Origin: Nocardia panacis
GTDB lineage: Bacteria > Actinomycetota > Actinomycetes > Mycobacteriales > Mycobacteriaceae
Length of the DNA: 64,000 nucleotides
Direction of reading: 5' to 3'
NCBI RefSeq assembly: GCF_003598715.1
Contig: NZ_QZFU01000014.1
Location: 1-64,000, forward strand
Shown: piece after piece, positions 38,049 to 46,480 of the stretch
Layout: each line of letters opens with the position of its first letter
Position numbering within the stretch: position 1 is the first letter of the stretch
The notes under the pieces: model-generated
Told to the model about the DNA's origin: nothing
Seen by the model: the letters and a program-made list of their open reading frames with translations, nothing else
Database searches by the model: none
Program-made: the position numbers and the translations under genes

Positions 38049-38606
38049 GTGACCGACGCACCGCTACCCGACACCGCCGTCGGGATTCCGCCGATTCCCG
38101 ACGATCTGAGCGGAATCACCGCCGAGCAATATCGCGCGTCCATGCGGCACTATCCGGCGGGCGTCACCATCGTCACCCTCGACTCCCCCGACGGCCCGGT
38201 CGGCTTCACCGCGACCTCGTTCGCGTCGCTCTCGCTGGAACCGCCGCTCGTCTCGTTCAATATCGCGCACAACTCATCGAGTATCGAGGCCATCCGAACC
38301 GCCGACTCGGTGGTCATCCACTTCCTCGGCGAACATCAACAGCATCTGGCCCAGCGCTTCGCCCGCTCGGCCGAGCAGCGCTTCGCCGACCGCTCCCTGT
38401 GGACCACGCTGGAATCCGGCGAACCCGTCCTGCACGGCACCCCGATCTGGGTCAGGGCCGTCGTCCAGCGACTCATCCCGATCGGCGATCACACCTTCGT
38501 GGTCGGACTGGTCACCAGGGTGCACGACAGCACCGACGAAAAGCCCGCCGCCGCACCGCTGCTGTACTACCAGGGGCGCTACCACCGCCCGACATCACTC
38601 GGCTGA
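38049..38606 (+). CDS. Flavin reductase-like FMN-binding protein
   Basis: 185 aa from GTG at 38049, chosen because TAGCTT lies 7 bp upstream (leaderless pattern) and codon use before it is poor. An earlier GTG at 37989 would add 20 residues. [41 protein letters not shown] is the classical flavin-reductase domain, and [11 protein letters not shown] is the usual terminal strand. It probably supplies reduced FMN to a monooxygenase elsewhere. Confidence 0.87.
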   Translation: MTDAPLPDTAVGIPPIPDDLSGITAEQYRASMRHYPAGVTIVTLDSPDGPVGFTATSFASLSLEPPLVSFNIAHNSSSIEAIRTADSVVIHFLGEHQQHLAQRFARSAEQRFADRSLWTTLESGEPVLHGTPIWVRAVVQRLIPIGDHTFVVGLVTRVHDSTDEKPAAAPLLYYQGRYHRPTSLG

Positions 38607-38624
38607 GTCCGAGTCGAACAACCG

Positions 38625-39944
38625 TCAGCCGACCAGACAGGGTGCCGCGCCCTCGGCCTGATCGGTGCTGAACGCCCTGGTCTCCGGAGTCGGATTCCAC
38701 AGCCCATTGGTGGCGGCGTAATTCCAGGACGGTCCGCGCCGCACCAACTCCGCGACCGCGCCGATCAGCCGATCCACATCGGCGGCGGTGGTACCCAATC
38801 CGATACTGGCCCGCAGCGCGCCATCCAGACCCAACGCGGCCAGCAGCGGATGCGCGCAGAATCGACCGTCACGCACGCCGATGCCGTGCTCGGCGGAGAG
38901 ATAGGCCGCGACATGTCCCGGCTCGAACCCGTCGACGGTGAAAGCGGCGATGCCGACACAGTCCGCGCTGTCGGACCAGATATGCACCAGGCGCACACCG
39001 GCGATCGCGGCCAGTCCGGAACGCAGCCGGTCGGCGAGCCGATGTTCGTGAGCGGCCAAGGTATCGGCATCGATGGCACACAGCGCCTCACAGGCGGCGG
39101 CCAGCGCGGCCGCGCCGAGCACATTCGGCGATCCGGCCTCGTGGCGCTGCGGTGCGGGCGCCCACTCGGTGGTCTCGACACCGACCGAGCGGACCGCACC
39201 GCCGCCCGCGAGGTAGGGCTCGGCGGCATCCAACCAATCCCGACAGCCGACCAGCACACCCGCCCCGAAGGGCGCGTACAGCTTGTGACCGGAGAAGGCC
39301 AGATAGTCGATTCCGCTCTCGCGCAGGCTGATCCGCCGATGAGGGGCCAACTGCGCGGCATCGACCAGGATGCGCGCACCGCACTGGTGGGCGATGGTGG
39401 CCAACCGCTCCAGCGGCAGCACCTCACCGGTCACATTGGACGCGCCGGTGACAGCGAGCAGCGCCGCGGGCCTGCTGCACAGTTCCCCGACAATGCGACG
39501 CACGGTCTCCTCGACGGTGTCGGCGGCCCGCACCACCCGGCGGCCGTGCCTGGTCCACGGCAGGAAGTTGGCGTGGTGCTCGATATCGAGGACCACCGTC
39601 TCCCCCGGCACGCAGGAGGCCAGCAGATTCAGCGAATCGGTGGTGTTGCGGGTGAAGACAACGACCTGATCGTCGGCGGCGTCGAGGAAGCGGGTCACCG
39701 AACCCCGTGCCGCCTCATAGCATTCGGTGGAGATGCGCGAGGCGTAGCCAGCGCCCCGATGCACGCTGGCGTAGAACGGGAGCAACTGCTCGATCCGGGC
39801 CGTCACCTGAGCCAGCGCGGGCGCGCTCGCCGCGTAGTCGAAGTTGGCGTAGGTGGTGGTCCCGCCCTGGACCAGCGGCACCCGAAGCTCGGACCCGGAG
39901 ACCTCGGCGAGTGCGGCACAGGCGGTATCGATAACAGCGGTCAT
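38625..39944 (-). CDS. Class V aminotransferase / cysteine desulfurase-like PLP enzyme under SAM-IV control
   Basis: 439 aa from ATG at 39944. YANFDYAASAPALAQV and VVVFTRNTTDSLNLLASCV are fold-type I landmarks, ILVDAAQLAPHRRI binds the PLP nitrogen through Asp, and YLAFSGHKLYAPFGAGVLVG holds the PLP Lys. Close in layout to SufS/Csd-like enzymes, but no dedicated active-site Cys loop is evident; RDGRFCAHPLLA offers one Cys. A SAM-IV riboswitch in the leader ties it to methionine and sulfur metabolism, so a role in sulfur mobilisation is likely but unproven. Confidence 0.85.
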   Translation of the reverse strand: MTAVIDTACAALAEVSGSELRVPLVQGGTTTYANFDYAASAPALAQVTARIEQLLPFYASVHRGAGYASRISTECYEAARGSVTRFLDAADDQVVVFTRNTTDSLNLLASCVPGETVVLDIEHHANFLPWTRHGRRVVRAADTVEETVRRIVGELCSRPAALLAVTGASNVTGEVLPLERLATIAHQCGARILVDAAQLAPHRRISLRESGIDYLAFSGHKLYAPFGAGVLVGCRDWLDAAEPYLAGGGAVRSVGVETTEWAPAPQRHEAGSPNVLGAAALAAACEALCAIDADTLAAHEHRLADRLRSGLAAIAGVRLVHIWSDSADCVGIAAFTVDGFEPGHVAAYLSAEHGIGVRDGRFCAHPLLAALGLDGALRASIGLGTTAADVDRLIGAVAELVRRGPSWNYAATNGLWNPTPETRAFSTDQAEGAAPCLVG

Positions 39945-40009
39945 GGCAAATCCCATCGGGTCGGGGACCCGTGAGGAGATTTCACCGAGTCCGCGCTTGC
40001 CGTGTCCTG

Positions 40010-40104
40010 GTGGAGCACGGCCCGGTCGTCACCCGGAGCACCCCACCGCGGAGGAGGGTTGCCGACCAGCTAGCCGGGGCTTGACGCTGGTACTCATGAC
40101 CTGG
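40010..40104 (-). ncRNA. SAM-IV riboswitch
   Basis: The minus-strand RNA reads GGTCATGAGTACCAGCGTCA, then AGCCCCGGCTAGCTGG, TCGGCAACCCTCC, CCGCGGTGGGGTGCTCCGGG and TGACGACC. This matches the SAM-IV aptamer of actinobacteria block by block, including the P1 ends GGTC/GACC and the core CCGGCAACCCTCC-like junction. It binds S-adenosylmethionine and normally lowers expression. It lies 65-160 nt upstream of the aminotransferase ATG. Downstream CCGTG/CACGG (about 40001-40020) and CGGGTC/GACCCG hairpins may form the expression platform. Confidence 0.9.
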
Positions 40105-40189
40105 TGCGAGATTCGCAGACGAACACCCGGACTGTCAACCCGCGCGAATCGCCCTTGCCGAATCCGATGATCTGCGGTCCCATCGACCG

Positions 40190-40383
40190 GTGACCACCTC
40201 GCTACTTCTGGGCTTCATCGGCGTCTGCGTACTGCCGCCGTCGAGATGGTGCAGCTCGCCCTCATCGCCTCCACGGCGGTCGGCATGCTGCGCCGCCCCA
40301 AGGTCCGCGACCGGCTCGATCAGCTCGCGGCGGGCATCATGGCCGTGCTCGGTATCGGCACGGCCGCGTCGGCCACCCTTTGA
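40190..40383 (+). pseudogene. LysE/RhtB-type exporter remnant
   Basis: GTG at 40190 begins VTTSLLLGFIGVCVL, like the first helix of LysE/RhtB exporters. In another frame, 40240-40383 encodes VEMVQLALIASTAVGMLRRP followed by KVRDRLDQLAAGIMAVLGIG, like the last helix and end of the same family. Some 400-500 bp between them are missing and the frames differ, so this looks like an internally deleted gene. Assignment rests on short segments. Confidence 0.5.
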
Positions 40384-40402
40384 CACGGCCGCGTCGGCCA
40401 CC
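40359..40402. repeat. 25-bp tandem duplication
   Basis: CACGGCCGCGTCGGCCACC occurs at 40359-40377 and 40384-40402, 25 bp apart, straddling the end of the LysE-like remnant. Probably slippage. Confidence 0.85.
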
Positions 40403-40434
40403 ATGTGACACAGCGGCCTGGGCCGCAGTCCGAC

Positions 40435-41862
40435 TCACCGCTCCCGGTATCGAACCTCGGTGCGCCACAGCACGATCGAGCCGATCAACGATGCCACCGT
40501 CACACCGATGAGCCACCAGAACGCCTGCTGGAAACCTGCCGCGACCGACAGTCCGGCCCCGGCGGACCGAGCGAGGATCACCGCGAACAATGCCGCGCCG
40601 AGCGAACCGCCCACGCGCTGCAGGATATTCACCATCGACGCGGCATCCGGAATCTGTTCGCGCCGCACCGCCGCGTAGGCCGAGGCGACGATCGGGACAC
40701 CCACCAGCCCGGTCGCGATGCCGCGAATCAGCAAGAGCGCCTGCACCAGAACGAGATTCATCGCGTCGTCGCCGAAGGCGAACGGCAGCGTCACCACCAG
40801 GCACACCGCGCCGCCCACCGCCGAGACCACACCGCCGCCGAAGCGGTCGGTCAGCCGTCCGGCGATGGGAAGCGCGAGGACCCCGCCGAAACCGAAGGTG
40901 AACAGCGACAATCCCGTCGCCACCACGTCCTGGCCGTGCAGTAGCTGAAAATACAACGGCAGCAACAGCATCGAACCGAACAGCGCCGCACCGCCGAAGA
41001 AGTGCGCCGCGCCTGCCGCGCCGAAGACCGGACTGCGGAACATGCCGAGGTCCAGCAGCGTGCCCTGCCCCAGGACACCGCGCAGCACGAACCCGCCCAG
41101 CGCGAGCGCCCCGACCAGCAGCGGAATCCACACGGCCGGATCGGCGAACCCGCCTCGGCCACCGAATTCCCCCAGCCCATAGACCAGCAGCGACAATCCG
41201 GCCGCACACAGCACGAAGCCGAGATAGTCGAAATTCCTCGCGTCGGCCGCCTTTTCACCGAGCGGCAAGATTCTGCGCGCCAGTACGTAGGCGAGAACTC
41301 CCAGCGGGATATTGATCAGGAACAGCCACTGCCAGGCCAGATGCGCCAGCATCACACCGCCCAGCGCAGGCCCGAAGGCGGGCGCGGCCACCACCGCGAC
41401 ACCGACCACACTCATGACCCGCCCCAACCGGTGCCCTCCGGCGACCTGACCGATGATGGCCTGCCCGGCGGGCACCAGCAACCCGGCCGCCAACCCCTGG
41501 GCGATCCGCAGGACTATGAGCCACCCCACATTCGGCGCGAGCGCGCACAGTCCGGAGACGATGGTGAAGGCGAGCAGCGCTCCCAGCCACACCCGCCCCA
41601 TGCCGAAGCGCCGACCCAACCAGCCGACCAGCGGAAGCGACACCGCGAGCGCGAGCAGGTAGGCGCTCGCGATCCACTGCGAACCATTCAGCGTCGCCCC
41701 GAGTTTCGCGGCGATGGTGTGGAGTCCGACATTGATCAGCGAGGTGTCGAGCATGCCCATCACCGCACCGAAGGTCACCACCCCCGCCACTCGCCACACC
41801 GCCGCCGGGATGGCGTCGCGCGCGGCCGTCTCGGCGCGAACCGCCGTCCGAGTCTCCGACAT
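40435..41862 (-). CDS. MFS multidrug efflux transporter, DHA2 family
   Basis: 475 aa from ATG at 41862, with GGAGGAT upstream. About 12-14 helices; LDTSLINVGLHTIAAKL in helix 1, VGWLGRRFGMGRVWL (motif A) and APAFGPALGGVMLAHLAWQWLFLINIPLG (motif C) define an EmrB-type drug:H+ antiporter. Divergent from a MarR gene with a shared operator-like inverted repeat, so it is probably repressed by that regulator. Confidence 0.92.
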   Translation of the reverse strand: MSETRTAVRAETAARDAIPAAVWRVAGVVTFGAVMGMLDTSLINVGLHTIAAKLGATLNGSQWIASAYLLALAVSLPLVGWLGRRFGMGRVWLGALLAFTIVSGLCALAPNVGWLIVLRIAQGLAAGLLVPAGQAIIGQVAGGHRLGRVMSVVGVAVVAAPAFGPALGGVMLAHLAWQWLFLINIPLGVLAYVLARRILPLGEKAADARNFDYLGFVLCAAGLSLLVYGLGEFGGRGGFADPAVWIPLLVGALALGGFVLRGVLGQGTLLDLGMFRSPVFGAAGAAHFFGGAALFGSMLLLPLYFQLLHGQDVVATGLSLFTFGFGGVLALPIAGRLTDRFGGGVVSAVGGAVCLVVTLPFAFGDDAMNLVLVQALLLIRGIATGLVGVPIVASAYAAVRREQIPDAASMVNILQRVGGSLGAALFAVILARSAGAGLSVAAGFQQAFWWLIGVTVASLIGSIVLWRTEVRYRER

Positions 41863-41875
41863 GGATATCCTCCGC

Positions 41876-41930
41876 AGATTGTTGAGCCTGTCGATTGCGG
41901 AGGGTATCAACAATCTAGTGCCTCAACAAT
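41876..41930. promoter_or_regulatory. Divergent operator between MFS and MarR genes
   Basis: AGATTGTTGA (41876-41885) and TCAACAATCT (41907-41916) are a perfect 10-bp inverted repeat. A third TCAACAAT lies at 41923-41930, 16 bp beyond the second. The sites cover the 5' ends of both genes and are likely bound by the MarR protein. Confidence 0.65.
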
Positions 41931-41946
41931 GGGTAGGATTCTGGGC

Positions 41947-42369
41947 ATGCCAGACGAGATCTATCCCGCGGGCTTGGTGCGCTTCCCGACCTGGGCTTTC
42001 GGCAAGCTGCACCGCGCGGTGCACGCCGAACTCGACACCTCGCTGCGCGAACACTGGATACTCGTCTGCGTCGAGGAGTACGCGGAGCTGTCCCAACAGC
42101 AGGTCGCCACGACATTGCAGATCGACCGCAGCGAGGTCGTCCGGCTCATCGACGGACTGGAGAGAGCCGGTCTCGTCACCCGCACCCGCGATACCGTCGA
42201 CCGACGCAAATACCGTTTGACCATCACCGAGGCGGGCCGCGCCGAACGCAGGCGCATGGCCGAGCGCATCGACCGGGCCACCGACAAGGTCCTGCACCGA
42301 CTCGATGCCGAGGAACGCCACACCCTGCACCGACTCGCCAACAAGGCCATCGGGGCCGACCCCGAGTGA
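41947..42369 (+). CDS. MarR-family transcriptional regulator
   Basis: 140 aa from ATG at 41947. TAGGAT lies 7 bp upstream, suggesting a leaderless start. The DNA-binding part reads LSQQQVATTLQIDRSEVVRLIDGLERAGLVTRTRDTVDRRKYRLTIT, with the wing DRRKYRL. It faces the DHA2 exporter across the inverted repeats above. Confidence 0.88.
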   Translation: MPDEIYPAGLVRFPTWAFGKLHRAVHAELDTSLREHWILVCVEEYAELSQQQVATTLQIDRSEVVRLIDGLERAGLVTRTRDTVDRRKYRLTITEAGRAERRRMAERIDRATDKVLHRLDAEERHTLHRLANKAIGADPE

Positions 42370-42496
42370 CCGGCCCGGTCACGACCGCCCCGAGTAGCGT
42401 TGATGCCTGGTCGGCACAATGTTTGCCAATTGGTAACCCCAACGTGCGACAACGGATGCCAGCGCATCGGGCAGGTTTATGAGAGGTGGTCGGGAC

Positions 42497-45400
42497 GTGC
42501 AGGTACAGCCACGGCTGGAACCGGAAGAATCGCGGCCGGAGCCCGAAGAGTCCCGGCCCGATACCGCGCAGGCGCTCTCGGCGGGCGCACACGCTTCCCT
42601 GACCGAGCCGGCGGAGTCGGCGCCGGAAAGCGATCCCCTACTGCGCGGTTCCGCCGCGCACCCGGCCCGCACCCTGGTCGACATCCTGACCGCCACCGCC
42701 CGAACCCACCCCGACGCACCCGCCATCGACGACGGCCGCACCGTCCTCACCTACCTCGAACTGGTCGCCGAGATCGAGGCGACACTGGCCGAACTCACCG
42801 CGGCGGGTGTCCGCCCCGGCGACCGGGTGGGTGTGCGACTGCCCTCCGGACATCGCGAGCTCTACGTCACGATCCTGGCCATCCTCTACGGCGGCGCGGC
42901 CTACGTCCCGGTGGACGCCGACGATCCGGAGGAACGAGCCAGACTCGTCTTCGGCGAGGCCAGGGTCACCGCCATCGTCACCGCCGAGGGCATCGAAACC
43001 GCCGTCGCGGGCGCGGATCCGGCCGCGAGATGGACCGCGCTGCCGACTCCCGCCGACGACGCCTGGATCATCTTCACCTCCGGATCCACCGGAACCCCGA
43101 AGGGCGTCGCGGTGACCCACCGCAACGCCGCCGCCTTCGTCGACGCCGAGGCCGCGCTATTCCTGCGCGACGCCCCGATCGGCCCCGGCGACCGCGTACT
43201 GGCCGGACTCTCGGTGGCCTTCGACGCCTCCTGCGAGGAAATGTGGCTGGCCTGGCGCAATGGCGCCTGCCTGGTGCCCGCCCCGCGCGAATTGGTGCGC
43301 ACCGGAGCCGATTTGGGGCCGTGGCTGGTGCGCCGGGAGATCAGCGTCGTCTCGACGGTGCCCACACTGGCCGCGACCTGGCCCCCCGAGGCGCTCGAGG
43401 CGGTGCGCCTGCTGATCTTCGGCGGCGAGGCGGTGCCACCGGAACTCGTGGAACGTCTTGCCGGGAACGAGGATTCGGGCCGCGAGGTGTGGAATACCTA
43501 CGGCCCCACCGAGGCGACGGTGGTGGCCTGCGCCGCACCGCTGCGCGCCGGTGCACCGATCAGGATCGGCGTACCGCTGGACGGGTGGAACCTCACCGTC
43601 ATCGACTCGGCCGGAAATCCGGTGCCGGAGGGCGCCTCCGGCGAACTCGTCATCGGCGGCGTCGGTCTGGCCCGCTACCTGGATCCGGTCAAGGATGCCG
43701 AGAAGTACGCGCCGCTGACCACCCTCGGGTGGGAGCGCGCCTACCGCAGCGGCGATCTGGTCCGCAACGATCGCGCCGGGCTGATCTTCCTCGGCCGCGC
43801 CGACGATCAGATCAAACTCGGCGGTCGCCGCATCGAACTCGGCGAGATCGATGCCGCGCTGCAGAATCTTCCCGGCGTCACCGGGGCCGCCACCACGATC
43901 CGAACCACCAAGGCGGGCAACAAGATCCTGGTCGGCTACCTGTCCGGCCCCGATGGCGAGTTCGATCGGAAGAAAGCCAGAGCCCTACTGGCGGAACAAC
44001 TTCCGGCTCCATTGGTACCGCGCCTCGTAGTGGTTCCCGAACTGCCCACCCGCACCTCGGGCAAGGTGGACCGCGACGCCCTGCCTTGGCCGCCCCCCAA
44101 GGACAGCGACACCACCGAAGACGGTCTCACCGGCACCGCGCGCTGGGTCGCCGATCAGTGGGACGCCATCCTCGGCGCCGAGATCACCGATCCCGACGTG
44201 GACTTCTTCGACATGGGCGGCGGCTCCCTGGCCGCCGCGCAACTGGTCGCCGCGCTGCGCGAACGCTATCCGACCATCGCGGTCGCCGACCTCTACGACC
44301 ATCCGCGCCTTGGCGCGCTGGTGGCGCTGCTCGACGACAGCGCACCCGCCGAACAGGTCGAACAGCGCATCGTCGCGCCGACTCCCCTTCGCGCGCAATG
44401 CGTTCAAACGCTGGCCACCATCCCGCTGACCACCCTCACCGGATTGCAGTGGCTGACCTGGCTGGCCGTCTTCGGCAATATCGCCCACCAATTCGGTGCG
44501 CTGACCTGGCTGCCCGCCCTGTCCTGGTGGTGGACGCTGGCGGCCTTCCTACTGTTCATCTCCCCGCCCGGCCGGATGACCCTCTGCGTCGCCGGGGCAC
44601 GACTGCTGCTCCAAGGCGTGACACCCGGAACCTATCCGCGCGGCGGGTCGGCGCACCTGCGGCTGTGGGCCGCCGTGCGGCTGTCGGAGGCCAGCGGCGC
44701 CGAGAACCTGTCCGGAGCACCGTGGATGGTGCCTTTCGCGCGGGCGCTCGGCGCGAAGATCGGCAAGGGCGTCGATCTGCACACGCTGCCACCGGTCACC
44801 GGGATGCTGGAACTGGGCGATGGATGCAGCGTGGAACCCGAGGTCGACCTGTCCGGGTATTGGATCGACGGCGACCGGGTCCATATCGGCCCGATTGTCA
44901 TCGGCCCCGGCGCGGTGATCGGCGCACGCTCGATGCTGCTGCCCGGCACCAAGATCGGACGCAATGCCGAGATCGCCCCCGGCTCCTCGGTCTCCGGCAA
45001 GGTCAAACCGGAGCAGGAGTGGGCGGGCTCGCCCGCCGTGAAATCCGGTCGGGCGCACCATCGCTGGCCAGCCGAGACACCCGCGCGGGCGGCCTACTGG
45101 GTGCCGATCTTCGGACTCACCTCGATGCTGCTCGCCGCACTGCCCATCCTCGCCCTCGCCGGGGGCGGCGCGTTCCTCACCTGGTTCATCCGCGACACCC
45201 GCACGCTCACGGACGGTTTGCTGCGCGCCTTCGCCATCCTGCCGGTGGCGACACTGCTCAGCCTCGGCGGCTACGCGGTGGTCACCATTGTCGCGGTGCG
45301 ACTGTTCAGTATCGGACTCACCGAGGGCTACCACCCGGTCCGCAGCCGCAACGGCTGGCAGGCGTGGTCCACCGAACGCCTGCTGGATGCCGCGCGCACC

Positions 45401-46480
45401 TTCCTGTTCCCGCTCTACGCCAGCCTGCTCACACCCGTCTGGCTGCGACTACTCGGCGCGAAGGTCGGCAAACACGTCGAGGCGTCCACGGTCCTGCTGC
45501 TGCCGAAGTTCACCGTGGTCGCCGACGGCGCGTTCCTCGCCGACGACACCATGATCGCCAGCTACGAACTCGGCGGCGGCTGGCTGCGCATCGGCGAGGC
45601 CAAGGTCGGCAAGCGCGCCTTCCTCGGCAACTCCGGGATGACCGCCCCCGGCCGACGCGTCCCGAAAAACGGCCTGGTCGCCGTGCTTTCGGCGGCGCCC
45701 TCCAAGGCGAAGGCAGGCTCCTCCTGGCTGGGCAGCCCACCCGTTCGGCTGCGCCGCGCCACCGAATCCGCCGACCTGGAGCGCACCTTCGCGCCAACAC
45801 CCCGGCTGCGGATCGCCCGCGCCATCGTGGAGACCTGCCGCATCTTCCCGGTGCTGGTGACCTTCGGCATCGGCCTGGGCGTCCTGTTCGGACTCGCCGC
45901 GCTCGCGCACACCCTCGGTTACCTCGCCGCGGGCCTGCTCTCCGGCCTGGTCCTGCTGGTCGCGGGCGCGGTCGCGGGCTGCGCCTCCGTCCTGGGAAAA
46001 TGGTTGCTGGTCGGGCGAATTCGCGCAGGCGAACACCCGCTCTGGAGTTCATTCGTGTGGCGCAACGAGGTCGCCGACGCCTTCGTGGAAACCGTTGCGG
46101 CACCGTGGTTCGCCCGCGCCGCGACCGGCACCGTCGTACTCAATCTGTGGCTGCGCGGACTCGGCGCGCGCATCGGACGCGGGGTATGGTGCGAGTCCTA
46201 CTGGCTACCGGAGGCGGACCTGGTGACACTCGGCGACGGCGCGACCGTGGAGCGCGGCTGCGTAGTGCAGACCCACCTATTCCACGACCGCGTGATGGCC
46301 ATGGACACCGTCACCCTCGAACCCGGCGCCACCCTCGGCCCGAACTGTGTGGCGCTGCCCGCCGCCCGCATCGGCGCGGGCGCGACCATCGGACCGGCCT
46401 CGCTGGTCATGCGCGGCGACGCGGTCCCGCCGTCCACCCGCTGGTGGGGCAATCCGATCGCACCCTGGACAGGCACCTAG
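42497..46480 (+). CDS. Pls-type single-module peptide synthetase (adenylation-PCP plus membrane domains)
   Basis: 1327 aa from GTG at 42497, with GAGGTGG 7 nt upstream; an ATG at 42479 is also open. The adenylation domain (about 40-550) has IIFTSGSTGTPKGVAVTH, NTYGPTEAT and YRSGDLVR. Aligned by eye to GrsA, the pocket reads DAESIGTVVK, close to lysine codes. The carrier domain has FFDMGGGSLAAAQ (Ser about 577). The rest holds about six transmembrane helices and three left-handed beta-helix-like segments and has no thioesterase. This is the architecture of epsilon-poly-lysine synthetase, so it may polymerise a basic amino acid at the membrane. Confidence 0.85.
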   Translation: MQVQPRLEPEESRPEPEESRPDTAQALSAGAHASLTEPAESAPESDPLLRGSAAHPARTLVDILTATARTHPDAPAIDDGRTVLTYLELVAEIEATLAELTAAGVRPGDRVGVRLPSGHRELYVTILAILYGGAAYVPVDADDPEERARLVFGEARVTAIVTAEGIETAVAGADPAARWTALPTPADDAWIIFTSGSTGTPKGVAVTHRNAAAFVDAEAALFLRDAPIGPGDRVLAGLSVAFDASCEEMWLAWRNGACLVPAPRELVRTGADLGPWLVRREISVVSTVPTLAATWPPEALEAVRLLIFGGEAVPPELVERLAGNEDSGREVWNTYGPTEATVVACAAPLRAGAPIRIGVPLDGWNLTVIDSAGNPVPEGASGELVIGGVGLARYLDPVKDAEKYAPLTTLGWERAYRSGDLVRNDRAGLIFLGRADDQIKLGGRRIELGEIDAALQNLPGVTGAATTIRTTKAGNKILVGYLSGPDGEFDRKKARALLAEQLPAPLVPRLVVVPELPTRTSGKVDRDALPWPPPKDSDTTEDGLTGTARWVADQWDAILGAEITDPDVDFFDMGGGSLAAAQLVAALRERYPTIAVADLYDHPRLGALVALLDDSAPAEQVEQRIVAPTPLRAQCVQTLATIPLTTLTGLQWLTWLAVFGNIAHQFGALTWLPALSWWWTLAAFLLFISPPGRMTLCVAGARLLLQGVTPGTYPRGGSAHLRLWAAVRLSEASGAENLSGAPWMVPFARALGAKIGKGVDLHTLPPVTGMLELGDGCSVEPEVDLSGYWIDGDRVHIGPIVIGPGAVIGARSMLLPGTKIGRNAEIAPGSSVSGKVKPEQEWAGSPAVKSGRAHHRWPAETPARAAYWVPIFGLTSMLLAALPILALAGGGAFLTWFIRDTRTLTDGLLRAFAILPVATLLSLGGYAVVTIVAVRLFSIGLTEGYHPVRSRNGWQAWSTERLLDAARTFLFPLYASLLTPVWLRLLGAKVGKHVEASTVLLLPKFTVVADGAFLADDTMIASYELGGGWLRIGEAKVGKRAFLGNSGMTAPGRRVPKNGLVAVLSAAPSKAKAGSSWLGSPPVRLRRATESADLERTFAPTPRLRIARAIVETCRIFPVLVTFGIGLGVLFGLAALAHTLGYLAAGLLSGLVLLVAGAVAGCASVLGKWLLVGRIRAGEHPLWSSFVWRNEVADAFVETVAAPWFARAATGTVVLNLWLRGLGARIGRGVWCESYWLPEADLVTLGDGATVERGCVVQTHLFHDRVMAMDTVTLEPGATLGPNCVALPAARIGAGATIGPASLVMRGDAVPPSTRWWGNPIAPWTGT

